The notes under the pieces are model-generated. The model saw nothing but the letters and a program-made list of their open reading frames with translations. It was not told the DNA's origin and ran no database searches. From Poecilobothrus nobilitatus (lineage: Eukaryota; Arthropoda; Insecta; Diptera; Dolichopodidae), in NCBI GenBank assembly GCA_947095535.1, contig CAMUPU010000004.1:32981-96980 (forward strand): DNA of 64,000 nucleotides, in the 5' to 3' direction. The position numbers were made by a program, and so were the translations under genes. Shown in pieces: positions 55,191 to 64,000 of this stretch. Position 1 is the stretch's first letter. Each line of letters opens with the position of its first letter.

Positions 55191-55455
55191 AACCAAAATT
55201 TCAGAAAGTAGTTATAAAACACTGTGACCCTAAAGTAATCAAAACATTTTGTGAAATTGCTTTAAACTATTTAAAAGGTAATTGTAATCTAAGTAAAAAA
55301 TTCACACCATATTACGAAAGTATAAAAAAGAATTGAGATCCTTAATTTGCCGTCAAAAATCTATAAATAGCAAAAGAAAAATCATTATTCAACGTGGTGG
55401 ATTTTTACCTACATTTCTTGGTGCAGTACTGTCAGGGATAATGAAATTTTTTTAA
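55150..55455 (+). pseudogene. Small basic virion protein (core/pX-like), copy C
   Basis: 'KVVIKHCDPKVIKTFCEIAL', 'LKGNCNLSKKFTPYYESIKK' are open to a TGA at 55336. The next codons in a shifted frame give 'LRSLICRQKS', 'SKRKIIIQRGGFLPTFLGAV' and end 'IMKFF' before a TAA at 55455. The CDP...ALN.L.GN and RKIIIQ.GGFLP blocks define the family. It follows the ATPase on the same strand, and the acidic protein gene comes next. Confidence 0.7.
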
Positions 55456-55502
55456 ACAAATAATACAAGATTTAACAAAATGATTATATTAAAACCCGAG
55501 AT

Positions 55503-56129
55503 TTATGAATAAATGAAGGAAAATATAGACGTTGAACTATATGTATTGGATAAAAACATGAAAAAAATACTGTTAAATAAACAACTGACACTCAAAAATG
55601 GTATTTATACCGTCAAAATCTATTTAAAAGAAGAAATAAAATTAGAGTTCTTCCTTGTAATAAAGAAGAGAAATTTAATATTACAGAAACAAAAGGTACA
55701 CAAACACGTGCAAAACCACTGTATATTGATGCAGAAGCTCAAACAAACATACCTGAATATAAAGATGCTGCAATACCATTTGTTCCCGAAGAAGAAGTAT
55801 ACGAAAAGGAAGCTGACGAAGTATTCGACAATGAAATGGAAGAAGAAATTTAACAAAAGCATTGCTTCAACTGGAGAATGTCTCAGAAAAAGAAAATCTA
55901 ATAGAAATAAAAATGTACAAATTTTTGAAATTGATGCAGAAGACATTATAACAGTTCCTTTAGACAGCCCCAGCCCACCAATGAAGAAAGAAAAAGCTAT
56001 AAATAGCAAAGAGTTAAGAATACATCAAGACGTGTTTTACGATCAGCAATTGCAGCTAATACTCAAACTGAACTTAATTTTCCTATTTGTAAGAATAAAT
56101 ATACCAGCTCATGGACAGCATACAAATAA
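55503..56129 (+). pseudogene. Acidic/Thr-rich virion-associated protein, copy C
   Basis: Counterpart of 34794-35497. It opens with 'ILKPEIYE', a stop (55510), and 'MKENIDVELYVLDKNMKKIL', then a frame change near 55660 into 'ETKGTQTRAKPLYIDAEAQT' and an acidic run 'FVPEEEVYEKEADEV' to a stop at 55852. The C-terminus, in the original second frame, ends 'TSSWTAYK' at 56129, as in copy B ('IPEWTTYK'). Its last codons overlap the penton-like start by 19 bases. Function unknown. Confidence 0.6.
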
Positions 56130-56215
56130 ACGATGAATTTTACATTACTTTACTCAGCTATTCATCTTTGAATTATTTTTCGGAAAATACTTTATCAGCC
56201 TTTTTATTATTTGAA
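56111..56215 (+). pseudogene. Penton-like minor capsid N-terminus, copy C (truncated)
   Basis: ATG 56111 begins 'MDSIQINDEFYITLLSYSSL' and 'NYFSENTLSAF', parallel to copy B. The similarity ends at about 56200, where sequence of fragment D in inverse orientation begins. Confidence 0.68.
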
Positions 56216-56472
56216 TCTAACATCATAATATCATCTATTAGTATTAACAAAGGATTAAGATTTTAACTCAAATCCTATATATTCGACGAATGTTCAATTT
56301 CTTTAATGTCTATTGCAACCGCGTTCTTATTAGGATTACACTAGATAATTTTTTGTATTTGCGGTCGAATAACTGTATTCATATTTTCTATTAAATTGAG
56401 AATAAATGTAGTTTTACCGCAATATGAAGGTCCTGCTACCACGAAAGTGAACGGGTGACATAACTTAACCAT
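56200..56472 (-). pseudogene. Packaging ATPase, copy D (truncated)
   Basis: ATG at 56472-56470. 'CHPFTFVVAGPSYCGKTTFI' carries an intact P-loop (GPSYCGKT), unlike copy C. 'LIENMNTVIRPQIQKII' with a stop, 'NKNAVAIDIKEIEH' and 'LLILIDDIMMLDSNNKK' with Walker B follow after a frame change. The gene stops at the C/D junction near 56200. Confidence 0.75.
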
Positions 56473-56579
56473 TATAAATCTAAAAGATAAACATACTCTC
56501 AATTATATTTATAGTAAAATCGGTATATAAGACCATGAAAATTCAAAAATATTTTGTCATTTCATTACTACACATTGCT

Positions 56580-56789
56580 ATGGAAGGAAAGTATTTCCTA
56601 ATAGTTGATTTCCAATACGACGAAATGAGAGGAAATTTTACGAGGAAATGAGAAACAGTATTTTTTAAAAGAATTAACAGTGGTGGAAAAAGGAAGTTTA
56701 GTTCCTCTTATATTCCACTTCAAACTACCGTACAAATAATTAAGTATAAATTACAAGAATCTGAAATCATTCAAATGGAACAATACTAA
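56580..56789 (+). pseudogene. Exonuclease-like Maverick protein N-terminus, copy D
   Basis: ATG 56580-56582, 'MEGKYFLIVDFQYDEMRGNF', then frame changes within the 'RGNEKQYF'-type block, with 'KGSLVPLIFHF' read in another frame near 56690-56730. Divergent from the ATPase, with a gap of 107 bases. The gene is lost after about 56790. Confidence 0.6.
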
Positions 56790-56983
56790 TTAGTAAATCT
56801 TTCTTTCGCACTATAGATAGATACGAGTATGCATACAATTTTTTAATAATCGCAATTCTTTAGTTGAGTAATTTTATTATAAAAAAAGACGTGGAATAAC
56901 AATAAATTGATTAATAGAATTAAAACTATCGTAAGGTTTACTTGTTTTATTTTTTTGTAAACACTTTTATATAACTACATAAA

Positions 56984-57430
56984 ATGGATTCTGATAGTAT
57001 CACATATAAAAAAGTGAAGAACTAGTTGAACTTGATGCTAAAACATACAATATTAGCGGTGTGGATGAAAAATTGTAAAGGAAGCATTCCTCCATATCTT
57101 CATTACCCATTACTCATATTTATACATTTTACGTAGAAAGGGAAGACGTTGAAAGGGGTGAACAAATTGAAGATTATGCAGATTTCTATGCAGTTTGCAG
57201 AGCATTAACATCAACAACAATATTTGGAATGTTTTAGAAATCTAGAAATGGGTGAAATATATTATGAAGATAATAAGATGATATTAGTGCAATATGTAGT
57301 ATCATTTGACACACAAGAAAATGCAAGAGGCTATCAACATGAAAGTTAATACACACCTTGGTGCTCTACCTGTAGGAGAACTATAAGACCTAGGGTGCTC
57401 TCGCTGAGCGAAAGAATCATTGGAAGAATT
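56984..57430 (+). pseudogene. Unrecognised decayed gene between Maverick D and the polymerase
   Basis: Begins 'MDSDSITYKKVKN' with a stop, then frames give 'EELVELDAKTYNISGVDEKL', 'SSISSLPITHIYTFYVERED' and 'GEQIEDYADFYAVCRALTST', later 'MGEIYYEDNKMILVQYVVSF' and 'TQENARGYQHE'. Balanced composition and long stretches free of AT-driven residues show that it was coding. Frameshifts occur near 57005, 57230 and 57345. Position suggests a Maverick gene, but I do not recognise any domain. Confidence 0.5.
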
Positions 57431-57589
57431 TTTGAAAGAATCATTGTAGATAAATATAAAACATCTGAAAACTGTCAATAAACTCATTTTCCATGTAATT
57501 TAAAAGAAACAAATAAATTTAAATAAATAGTTTAATAATGTATACATTTTGTACTTATTTTTATTTTATTATATTGTTTTTCACACTCT

Positions 57590-59950
57590 AGCTATTTAAG
57601 GAATAATGTCCCCAAGCTAAAGTATGAATATTGTCATTTTTTATAAATTGCTTATCATCTAAATAACTGAATAAAATTTTATTTAAATTTTGTGTATACA
57701 AACTGTGAAACTTACTTCTAAACGTTAACATTTCATTATAAAATATTTTTTTCTTATATAAACAATCTCTGTATTTGTTAACTAAAATTTTTTATAACAC
57801 ATTTTTAATTCCTTTAGCTTTATTTATTGTTTTGACATCCTGTATATCAATATAATACATTTTTGCTCTTAAATCTATGAATTCTTTAATTATATTTTCA
57901 TTAAATTCGTCTTTCATCATACCAATCATAACTTTTTTACTTATTCTAGGAATATTGTATGATTATCAATAGGGTAGTCTGAAGTATCAAAATGGTTTTC
58001 AATATCAGGTAAAATATCTTTATAATAGTCTTCTGTTTCTATTGTATAAACAAAAGAATATGTATCAATATAATTTAACTGAACACTGTCATTATATTTA
58101 GGTTTCATATAATTACAATGAAAATCATACATTGTTAATTTTGATAATTCTAAGACAGTAAACGCAACATAGATCGGTTTATTATAGTATGTATGAACTC
58201 TATCCAATTGAATAGCTATCATATTATTTGTAAATTGAAGAATGGTATGAAAATGTTATTTAGCTATTAAAGCTTGTGCACCTTAATGTCTTCCTTGACT
58301 TTCCCAATTGGTAACAATTTTAACGTCCTTTCTTTTACCAACATTCTCCATAATTTTTCCATAATTCGCGTTATTTATCAATTTAAGAAAATTCTTATCG
58401 AATTCATTTGTAGCTCTTATTCAATGTGAATTATTCAAATCAATAAAACTTTTTAACCATGGTGGTTGATTAAACTGTAATATTCTATGAGTTTTTATTA
58501 ATGTCAATCCATATTTTAAGCTTCTAGATCAGCAATTAATTTTTTGTGTTTCGTATGAATATTTTTTTATTCTCTGGACAAAACGGTAAATCATTATGTT
58601 CATCATGTAAACTTTTAGGATATTCTAAATCCACTTCTAAAATATAACCTATATCTGGTCATTGGTATTTGATATATCAACAATATCAATATTTTCATTC
58701 CATTTAAAATTTAAATGTGGTAAATACTGAGATTGTGCCAAACCACAAAGGTAATTTACATCTAAATATTATATATATGACAGAGGTTTTGACTTATTAA
58801 ATTTATTCAAATACTTATTATTAGCAACAGAGTGTCTTAATGAGCATTGTGTGGGGGACTCACTCTAATAGAATTTAAAAAAAAAATTATACATATTAAT
58901 ATCTGCTAAAAGTTTTAGTTCAATTTTTGTAGTCTTAAGCAACCCATGCTAAACCAGGAAGAGCAAAATATTGGCACTGATCTAAAAAATAGATATTTTT
59001 ACATATTCTGCGTACATTTTCAAAGATGTCCGTTAATAATAAAACATCAACTTTTAAATAATTTGCCATGTATTGTTGAAGATTTTTGCATTCAAAGCTT
59101 TTCCAGATCTTTTTAGCATGTTCATAATCTTCAGCTGAACAAATGCTATTTGTAAGTTTACTGTAGAAGTAAATCTGTGGTGGTAAAGTTAATTCTTCTA
59201 GTATATTACAAGAATCTAAATATCCTTTTTCAAACTTATCATCTGCTTTCTTTATACTATCATCAGAATCTGTTAAATTTTTAGCTAGTGATTCTAAACT
59301 TGAAGGCATAAAGCGAAACAAATCTAGAAATCTTAGTTCGATTGAATAGTCCTCATCAACTTCAATCCATTTAGATAAAGAAATATAATTTTCTTTATTA
59401 TTTGGGGCACATATTTGGGAAAATATAATTTTCTTTATTACCAGGACAGTTTGTTACCATTATTTTGGAATTCTACCACAAAAGTTTGAAAGGCATAATA
59501 AACAAATGACAATCGTAACCAGAAACTGTGAAAAAAGAATGGTATTGAAATTTTGTATTACATAAGTTATGTTGCATACATTATGAACCGGTCCTCGGTA
59601 TTTTCTAGTTAAATGTGAATGATCAAATACCTTACCATTCTTAAGAATTTTTCCTTCACAAATATGACAAATGTTAGTTTTTAAATGTTTGTGTAGTTCT
59701 AAATATGTTAACAGTTTCATAGGTTTTACAATTCTAATATGATTACGTACTAAAATACTTCTACTATTATATGTTTAATAAAGTAATTATCGCATCCTTC
59801 ACTAGTAAACATTTTGAATACGTCAAGACTGCTACCAAAACTACATTTTATATTGTATGCTGCTGAACAAGGTGTATGCTGCTGAATATCAGTTGATGAT
59901 GATATATTAGGATATATATATATATTTGATTGAATTGATGATATATTAGG
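57590..59950 (-). pseudogene. Protein-primed type B DNA polymerase with endonuclease-VII-like domain (type 2)
   Basis: Replicative polymerase of the Maverick/adintovirus kind. From the right: an exonuclease-region scrap (59905-59830); an endonuclease-VII-like zinc motif 'CHICEGKILKNGKVFDHSHL' with 'KYRGPVHNVCN' (about 59680-59570); 'KKIWKSFECKNLQQYMANYL' and 'KNIYFLDQCQYFALPGLAW' (59321-58935); palm motif A region '[20 protein letters not shown]' (about 58650-58600); motif B '[17 protein letters not shown]' (about 58400-58350); motif C 'LNYIDTYSFVYTIE' (about 58065), where the second catalytic Asp of YxDTDS is Tyr; then a C-terminal tail ending 'IHTLAWGHYSL'. Many frameshifts and stops. Inactive. 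Confidence 0.83.
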
Positions 59951-59995
59951 ATATATATATATTTGATTGAAATCGCCACCACTCGTTGAACTCGG
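59920..59995. repeat. Short tandem duplication
   Basis: 'gatgatatattaggatatat' plus (AT)n and 'atttgattga' occurs twice in direct order at 59898-59937 and 59938-59970. Confidence 0.65.
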
Positions 59996-62185
59996 ACGTA
60001 TTTTTATCTTGGTCCTGAGTTATTAAAAGTTTAATTATTGAGTGAAGAAATAAAAGGAAAATCAGTGGAAATAAGTTGTAATTGTTTATAATTAAAAATA
60101 TTGTAGATATAATTAAAATATTCTGTGAATGAATGAAATTAGTTTAAAAATAAAAAAAATAAATATTTTAAAAGTAAATAAAAAATTTATTCAATAAGCG
60201 AATGTGGCGGATAAATTAATATAATAATATTTTGGTGCACCAGTGCTAATAATATAATATCAGCTCAAATAAATTTAATACCTAAATAATATAATCTTAA
60301 AAATATATGTACTCATAAAGGTTGTGTTTATCTGAAGTCATTACAAATGCATACAATTATATATCAACAGTTTTTTTGTAAATATCGGACTTATTTTTGC
60401 ATGATTTAAAAATTCTAATTTTCCAATAATTTACATGATAAAAAAAAAATAAACAACAAATAAAATAATCTGGTTAAATTTTACAATTTTTTTATTTTTG
60501 CAATTGATTTAATTGCTAAACATAATATAAAAAGTATGAATATTTGTTGAACATTAAATTTAATCTTAATTACAACTCAATCAATATAAAATATAAAAAC
60601 AAAATATGAATTTAAATATAACCAAATAATTACTCAATGAACCGAAAACTAAAATTGATTGTAAATATTTTTGTTCACTTTTAATTCAAATTTAATCTAA
60701 AACCCAAAACATTAATTATCTAAATTATAATTTATTAATTAAAGTAAAACCGGTGCTGTTTAAATCGAATTCACGCGGCAAACTAAAAAAATCAATTGTT
60801 TATTTTGACAACTATTCTCATATGTTATTATTCAAGTGTATTAACCAATCAATAAATCAACTAATTCAAGAATCAAATTATACTTCAGCCATCTGACGAC
60901 ATAATCTGTTAAACCAATAAAACTAAAATAAAAATAACTAACAATTATTAATTTTAATAAATTGTAAATTAATAAATAATTTATAATTTATAATAATAAC
61001 AATATCAATAATAATTCATGAATTTATAAAATGATAACTTAATAATATCGAATTATTAACAATTAATTTATTATAATATACATAAATAATAAATATTATT
61101 ATAATATAATACAAATAATTCAATTTTATCAATTTTATTTTATTAAACATTAAAACTGAGTAATTAAATTTAAATTTAATTTATTAATAGAATTTAAACT
61201 TTATACTATAAATAAATTTTAAATCCGAATGAATGTGATATATTGACGATGAATACACAAAAGCCACTGAAGGATCCACCATATTTTTTTTTTCCGGCTG
61301 GTTGATAAGTTACAAATACTGGATCATCTAATTCTATTTCAAACTCATTAATTTTAATTTTCGCTAATTTTATATTTTTGTTATAAAAATATTCAACTTT
61401 TAATTTTGGAACTTCTTAATTTTAATTATTTTTTGATTTCGCTTGTTTTTAGTTTTAAGCTTTGTTTACAATTTTGGTTTTTTATTTATATTTTTCTTTT
61501 ATTTCCTTGTTATAAATTTAGATTTAGTTCAACTTTAAAATTCAATTTTTATTAACTTTAATTTTGTTTTTTTTATTAACTTTAATTATGTTAACTTTTA
61601 AATTCAATTTTTTATTAAATTTAATTTTGTTTTAAGTTTTGATTATTATTATAAATTAAATTAATTGGTTTTCATTTTAATTTTCATCAAACATTGTAAA
61701 TTCAAATTAAATGTCAATAAAAAGGCACGCTATCCAACCTTCCTTTTCTCCCATACATAATTTCCAAGCAGCCTTCAGTAAACAAACCGTTTGCTCTTTT
61801 TTAATTTATTTAATTCGTGCTGCATTATTTCTTACTAAATTTTTATCATATATAAGTGGGAAAAAATAAATTTATATGATATAAGAAGGTTTGTGTCTAA
61901 GCTATTTAAGTGGTGAATATGGTAGAGTATTTCTTGAGTACGATAAGGTACTAAAAACTGTCGTACCTCGAATTTCGTTTGTCTTGTTCACCACTTATTT
62001 GGTTCAGTTATTTTTTTTTCTTCCGTCTGTTCGAGTTTAACGTTTGGTGTTTCTTTTTTATTTTGTTTGGGTAAATTTTCTTTAAATTTAATTTAAATTC
62101 GAACTTTATTTTGTTTTATTTTTATTCTTTTTAATTTTAACTATAATTAATTTTTCCCAGTCCCATTTCGTTGCAAATTGTAATA
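59996..62185. other. AT-rich sequence; one short unexplained frame
   Basis: Mostly low-complexity TAAT sequence. On the minus strand at about 61419-61231 there is a frame of roughly 60 codons reading 'EVPKLKVEYFYNKNIKLAKI' and 'FEIELDDPVFVTYQPAGKKK', followed by 'YGGSF'. I could not assign it. The last few hundred bases (61980-62185), richer in T/C, are probably the 5' untranslated region of the LINE that follows. Confidence 0.4.
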
Positions 62186-64000
62186 ATGTCCGTCAACTTT
62201 ACAATTAACTTTTGTAATATTAGAGGTTTAGCGAGCAATTTCCAATCAGTTGAAGCTCACCTACACTCAGAAAGACCAGCTATATTAGCCTAAGTGAAAC
62301 TCAGGTTATAGGCGATGATACTAATTTATATACTTTAGTTCCGCTTTTTATTTCTCATCGAGGTGTCGCTTTATATATACGTTCTGACGTAGCTTTCAAC
62401 TCTCTTCTCGATTACAAAAGCTCCAACCCAATTTTCCATTATCTTTGGGTTAAACTCCGAGTTGAAAAAGCTACAATCTTTTTCTGTTTTATATACAGAT
62501 CTCCCCAAGCCAACGAGCTAGAAACAACTGTGGTCATTGAAAAACTATCCGACGATATTAATAAAATTTTGGAAAAAAATCCAGAATGTGAGATAGCCGT
62601 CGCCGGGGATTTTAATGTCCACAACAAAAACTGGCTCCATTTCTCTAGTCACAACTCACCGGAAGGCAAGCAAGTTGAACTATTTTCAAACTTACTCCAA
62701 CTTTCTGAACTTGTTAAGAACCCTACTAGAATTCCAGACCGTGACAACCACAACGAGCATCTTTTGGATTTGTTCCTAACCACAAATCCAGAAAAATATA
62801 ACATTTCTGTTAGCTCTCCAATTGGGGGCTCTGATCATTGCCTTGTTAAAACAAGCTTTTCAACAAATACATCGGCCAGCCAAAATCATATTCCTAAAAG
62901 ACTAGTTTGGCACTACAACAGGGCCGACTGGGGGGGTCTGAACAGTTTTTTGGCTGATTTTGATTGGTCGATGTGTTTTCGTCACAGAAACGTTGACTTT
63001 GCTACAAATGCCATTAGCAAAATAATTATGCTAGGTATGAAACTCTTCATACCCAGCTCTTTTAAACCGTTTAAATCAAGTTCCAAGCCATGGTTTAATG
63101 ACATCTGTAAGAAAGCAATTGAATCTAAAGAGGAGCACTTTAAAAAGTATAAGGCTATTGTATCCGAGTCCTCACTTGCGGGCTATAAAGCGGCTAGGAA
63201 CAAATGCAAGAGAATTATCAATCAGCAAAAGGTTCTTTATAACGAAAGGTTGAAACAGAAAATAATTAATCTCCCTCACTGCAATCGCTCCTTTTGGACT
63301 TTTGCAAAAAGTGTAAAGAACAACTTTTGTGGATCATCGTTTCCTCCGTTGATTGATACCGGCAACTCTATCATTTCCGATTCTCTTGGTAAAGCTAATT
63401 TGTTCGCAAAAATTTTTGCAGCAAATTCTGCACTCCCTCCTTCAACTCAATTACCTCTAGTATACCCTTCTGTTGATCCTACTAAGGTTAAAATCCTTCA
63501 AAGGGTATACTGGATGGAATTCCAGCTATGGTTCTCAAACATATTGCCTCTCCCATTTCGAAAAGGTAAATATCCCAGTCAATGGAAAGTTGTGCACGTT
63601 TCTCCAATTCCCAAAAAAGGTGACAAAAGCGACCCTTCAAACTACCGACCAATCGCCATCACTTCGGTCCTCTCCAAAATTATGGAAATTTTGGTAAACA
63701 AAAGGATTTTGAGATACCTGAATAGCTCGCATATTTTAAACGATCGCCAATACGGCTTTCGCAGCCACCGATCTACAGGCGATCTTTTAACTTGTCTTTG
63801 CGAGAAGCTCAACACCAGCATACATTGTTCTGGTGAATCTGAGGTTGTAGCTCTCGATATCTCAAAGGCCTTTGATCGAGTATAGCATTCTGCTCTTCTG
63901 AGCAAATGTTAGGCAATTGGGTTGGGAAGCACCTTCTGTGCATGGATTGAGGATTTTCTTTCGAATCGTCGTATTCGTATCCTTGTCGACAGTTTTATGT
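62186..64000 (+). pseudogene. Jockey-type LINE ORF2, endonuclease and start of RT (runs off window)
   Basis: ATG 62186 opens 'MSVNFTINFCNIRGLASNFQ', a typical ORF2 endonuclease start. A one-base indel at about 62290 shifts frame. The endonuclease then shows 'FCFIYRSPQ', 'VAGDFNVHNKNWL' and 'GGSDHCLVKTSFS'. The RT begins 'VVHVSPIPKKGDKSDPSNYR' and 'LDISKAFDRV' (63850-63885). About 63510-63560 reads better in another frame, so the RT entry is partly deleted. A TAG replaces Trp at 63886, a second stop follows at 63910, and the gene runs off the end. Same family as 1338-2570. Confidence 0.86.

Larger units (their letters stand above)
53705..59950. mobile_element. Maverick/Polinton fragments C and D (inverted composite)
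   Basis: Fragment C (53705 to about 56200) has an exonuclease-like gene (-), then packaging ATPase, basic virion protein, acidic protein and the first codons of the penton-like gene (+). Fragment D, from about 56200 rightward, begins with the ATPase on the minus strand and the exonuclease-like gene on the plus strand, the mirror image of C. An unknown gene and a type B DNA polymerase follow. The junction lies near 56190-56215. No terminal inverted repeats were recognised. Confidence 0.82.

Noticed and set aside
54064..56136. A mobile island of bacterial or phage origin, given ATPase, protease and polymerase together
   Set aside because: The motif types, neighbouring LINEs and errantiviruses, and the chromodomain integrase in sister copies all fit eukaryotic Mavericks.
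57335..57425. Possible tRNA or structured RNA ('ggtgctctacctgtagga ... gggtgctctcgctgagcg')
   Set aside because: No cloverleaf or A/B box arrangement could be drawn. Codons there fit the decaying gene better.

Overview
The window is AT-rich eukaryotic DNA made almost entirely of mobile elements in varying decay. It holds insect-type gypsy/errantivirus proviruses with an env gene, jockey/I-type LINEs, a BEL/Pao fragment, Maverick/Polinton fragments and (GTCY)n-bearing repeats resembling dipteran 'mini-me' elements. Together these point to an insect, possibly a fly or midge. The species cannot be fixed from sequence. I found no host protein-coding gene and no rRNA, tRNA or CRISPR array.

Layout, left to right. 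1-6.9 kb: two copies of a ~1.35-kb complex repeat around a LINE reverse-transcriptase fragment and a TIR element (3199-3814). 7.7-13.9 kb: a decayed errantivirus-like provirus on the + strand with both LTRs. 14.3-15.8 kb: two LINE fragments back to back. 16.5-22.6 kb: Maverick fragment A, split by a LINE. 22.7-23.6 kb: LINE RNase H remnant. 23.6-25.7 kb: BEL/Pao gag, leader and tRNA-Tyr primer site. 26.8-32.1 kb: a LINE whose ORF2 and ORF1 are separated by a mini-me-like element. 32.1-33.1 kb: more LINE. 33.5-41.7 kb: Maverick fragment B, the best preserved. 42-48.7 kb: a second errantivirus on the - strand with intact env and nearly intact pol. 50-52.3 kb: a mini-me-like element carrying a tandem array. 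52.3-53.1 kb: DNA polymerase and LINE scraps. 53.7-60 kb: Maverick fragments C and D joined in inverted orientation, with a protein-primed type B DNA polymerase. 62.2-64 kb: a LINE running off the window.

The Maverick fragments together hold nearly the whole virus-like gene set: integrase with chromodomain, type B DNA polymerase with an endonuclease-VII-like domain, FtsK/A32-type packaging ATPase, adenain-like protease, major capsid protein, penton-like minor capsid protein, small virion proteins and several uncharacterised companions. Each fragment carries stops, frameshifts or deletions in key genes. Two DNA polymerase tails of different sequence type suggest at least two Maverick lineages. 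The most notable companion genes are a small protein whose start codon is followed at once by an intron (40359-40767), an intact 191-codon gene downstream of the protease (38438-39013), a conserved Ser-Gly-Pro-Asp-Thr-Cys segment beside the integrase, and an unrecognised decayed gene at 56984-57430.

All assignments come from reading motifs and comparing copies within the window. No database search was run, so family names rest on remembered motif patterns.
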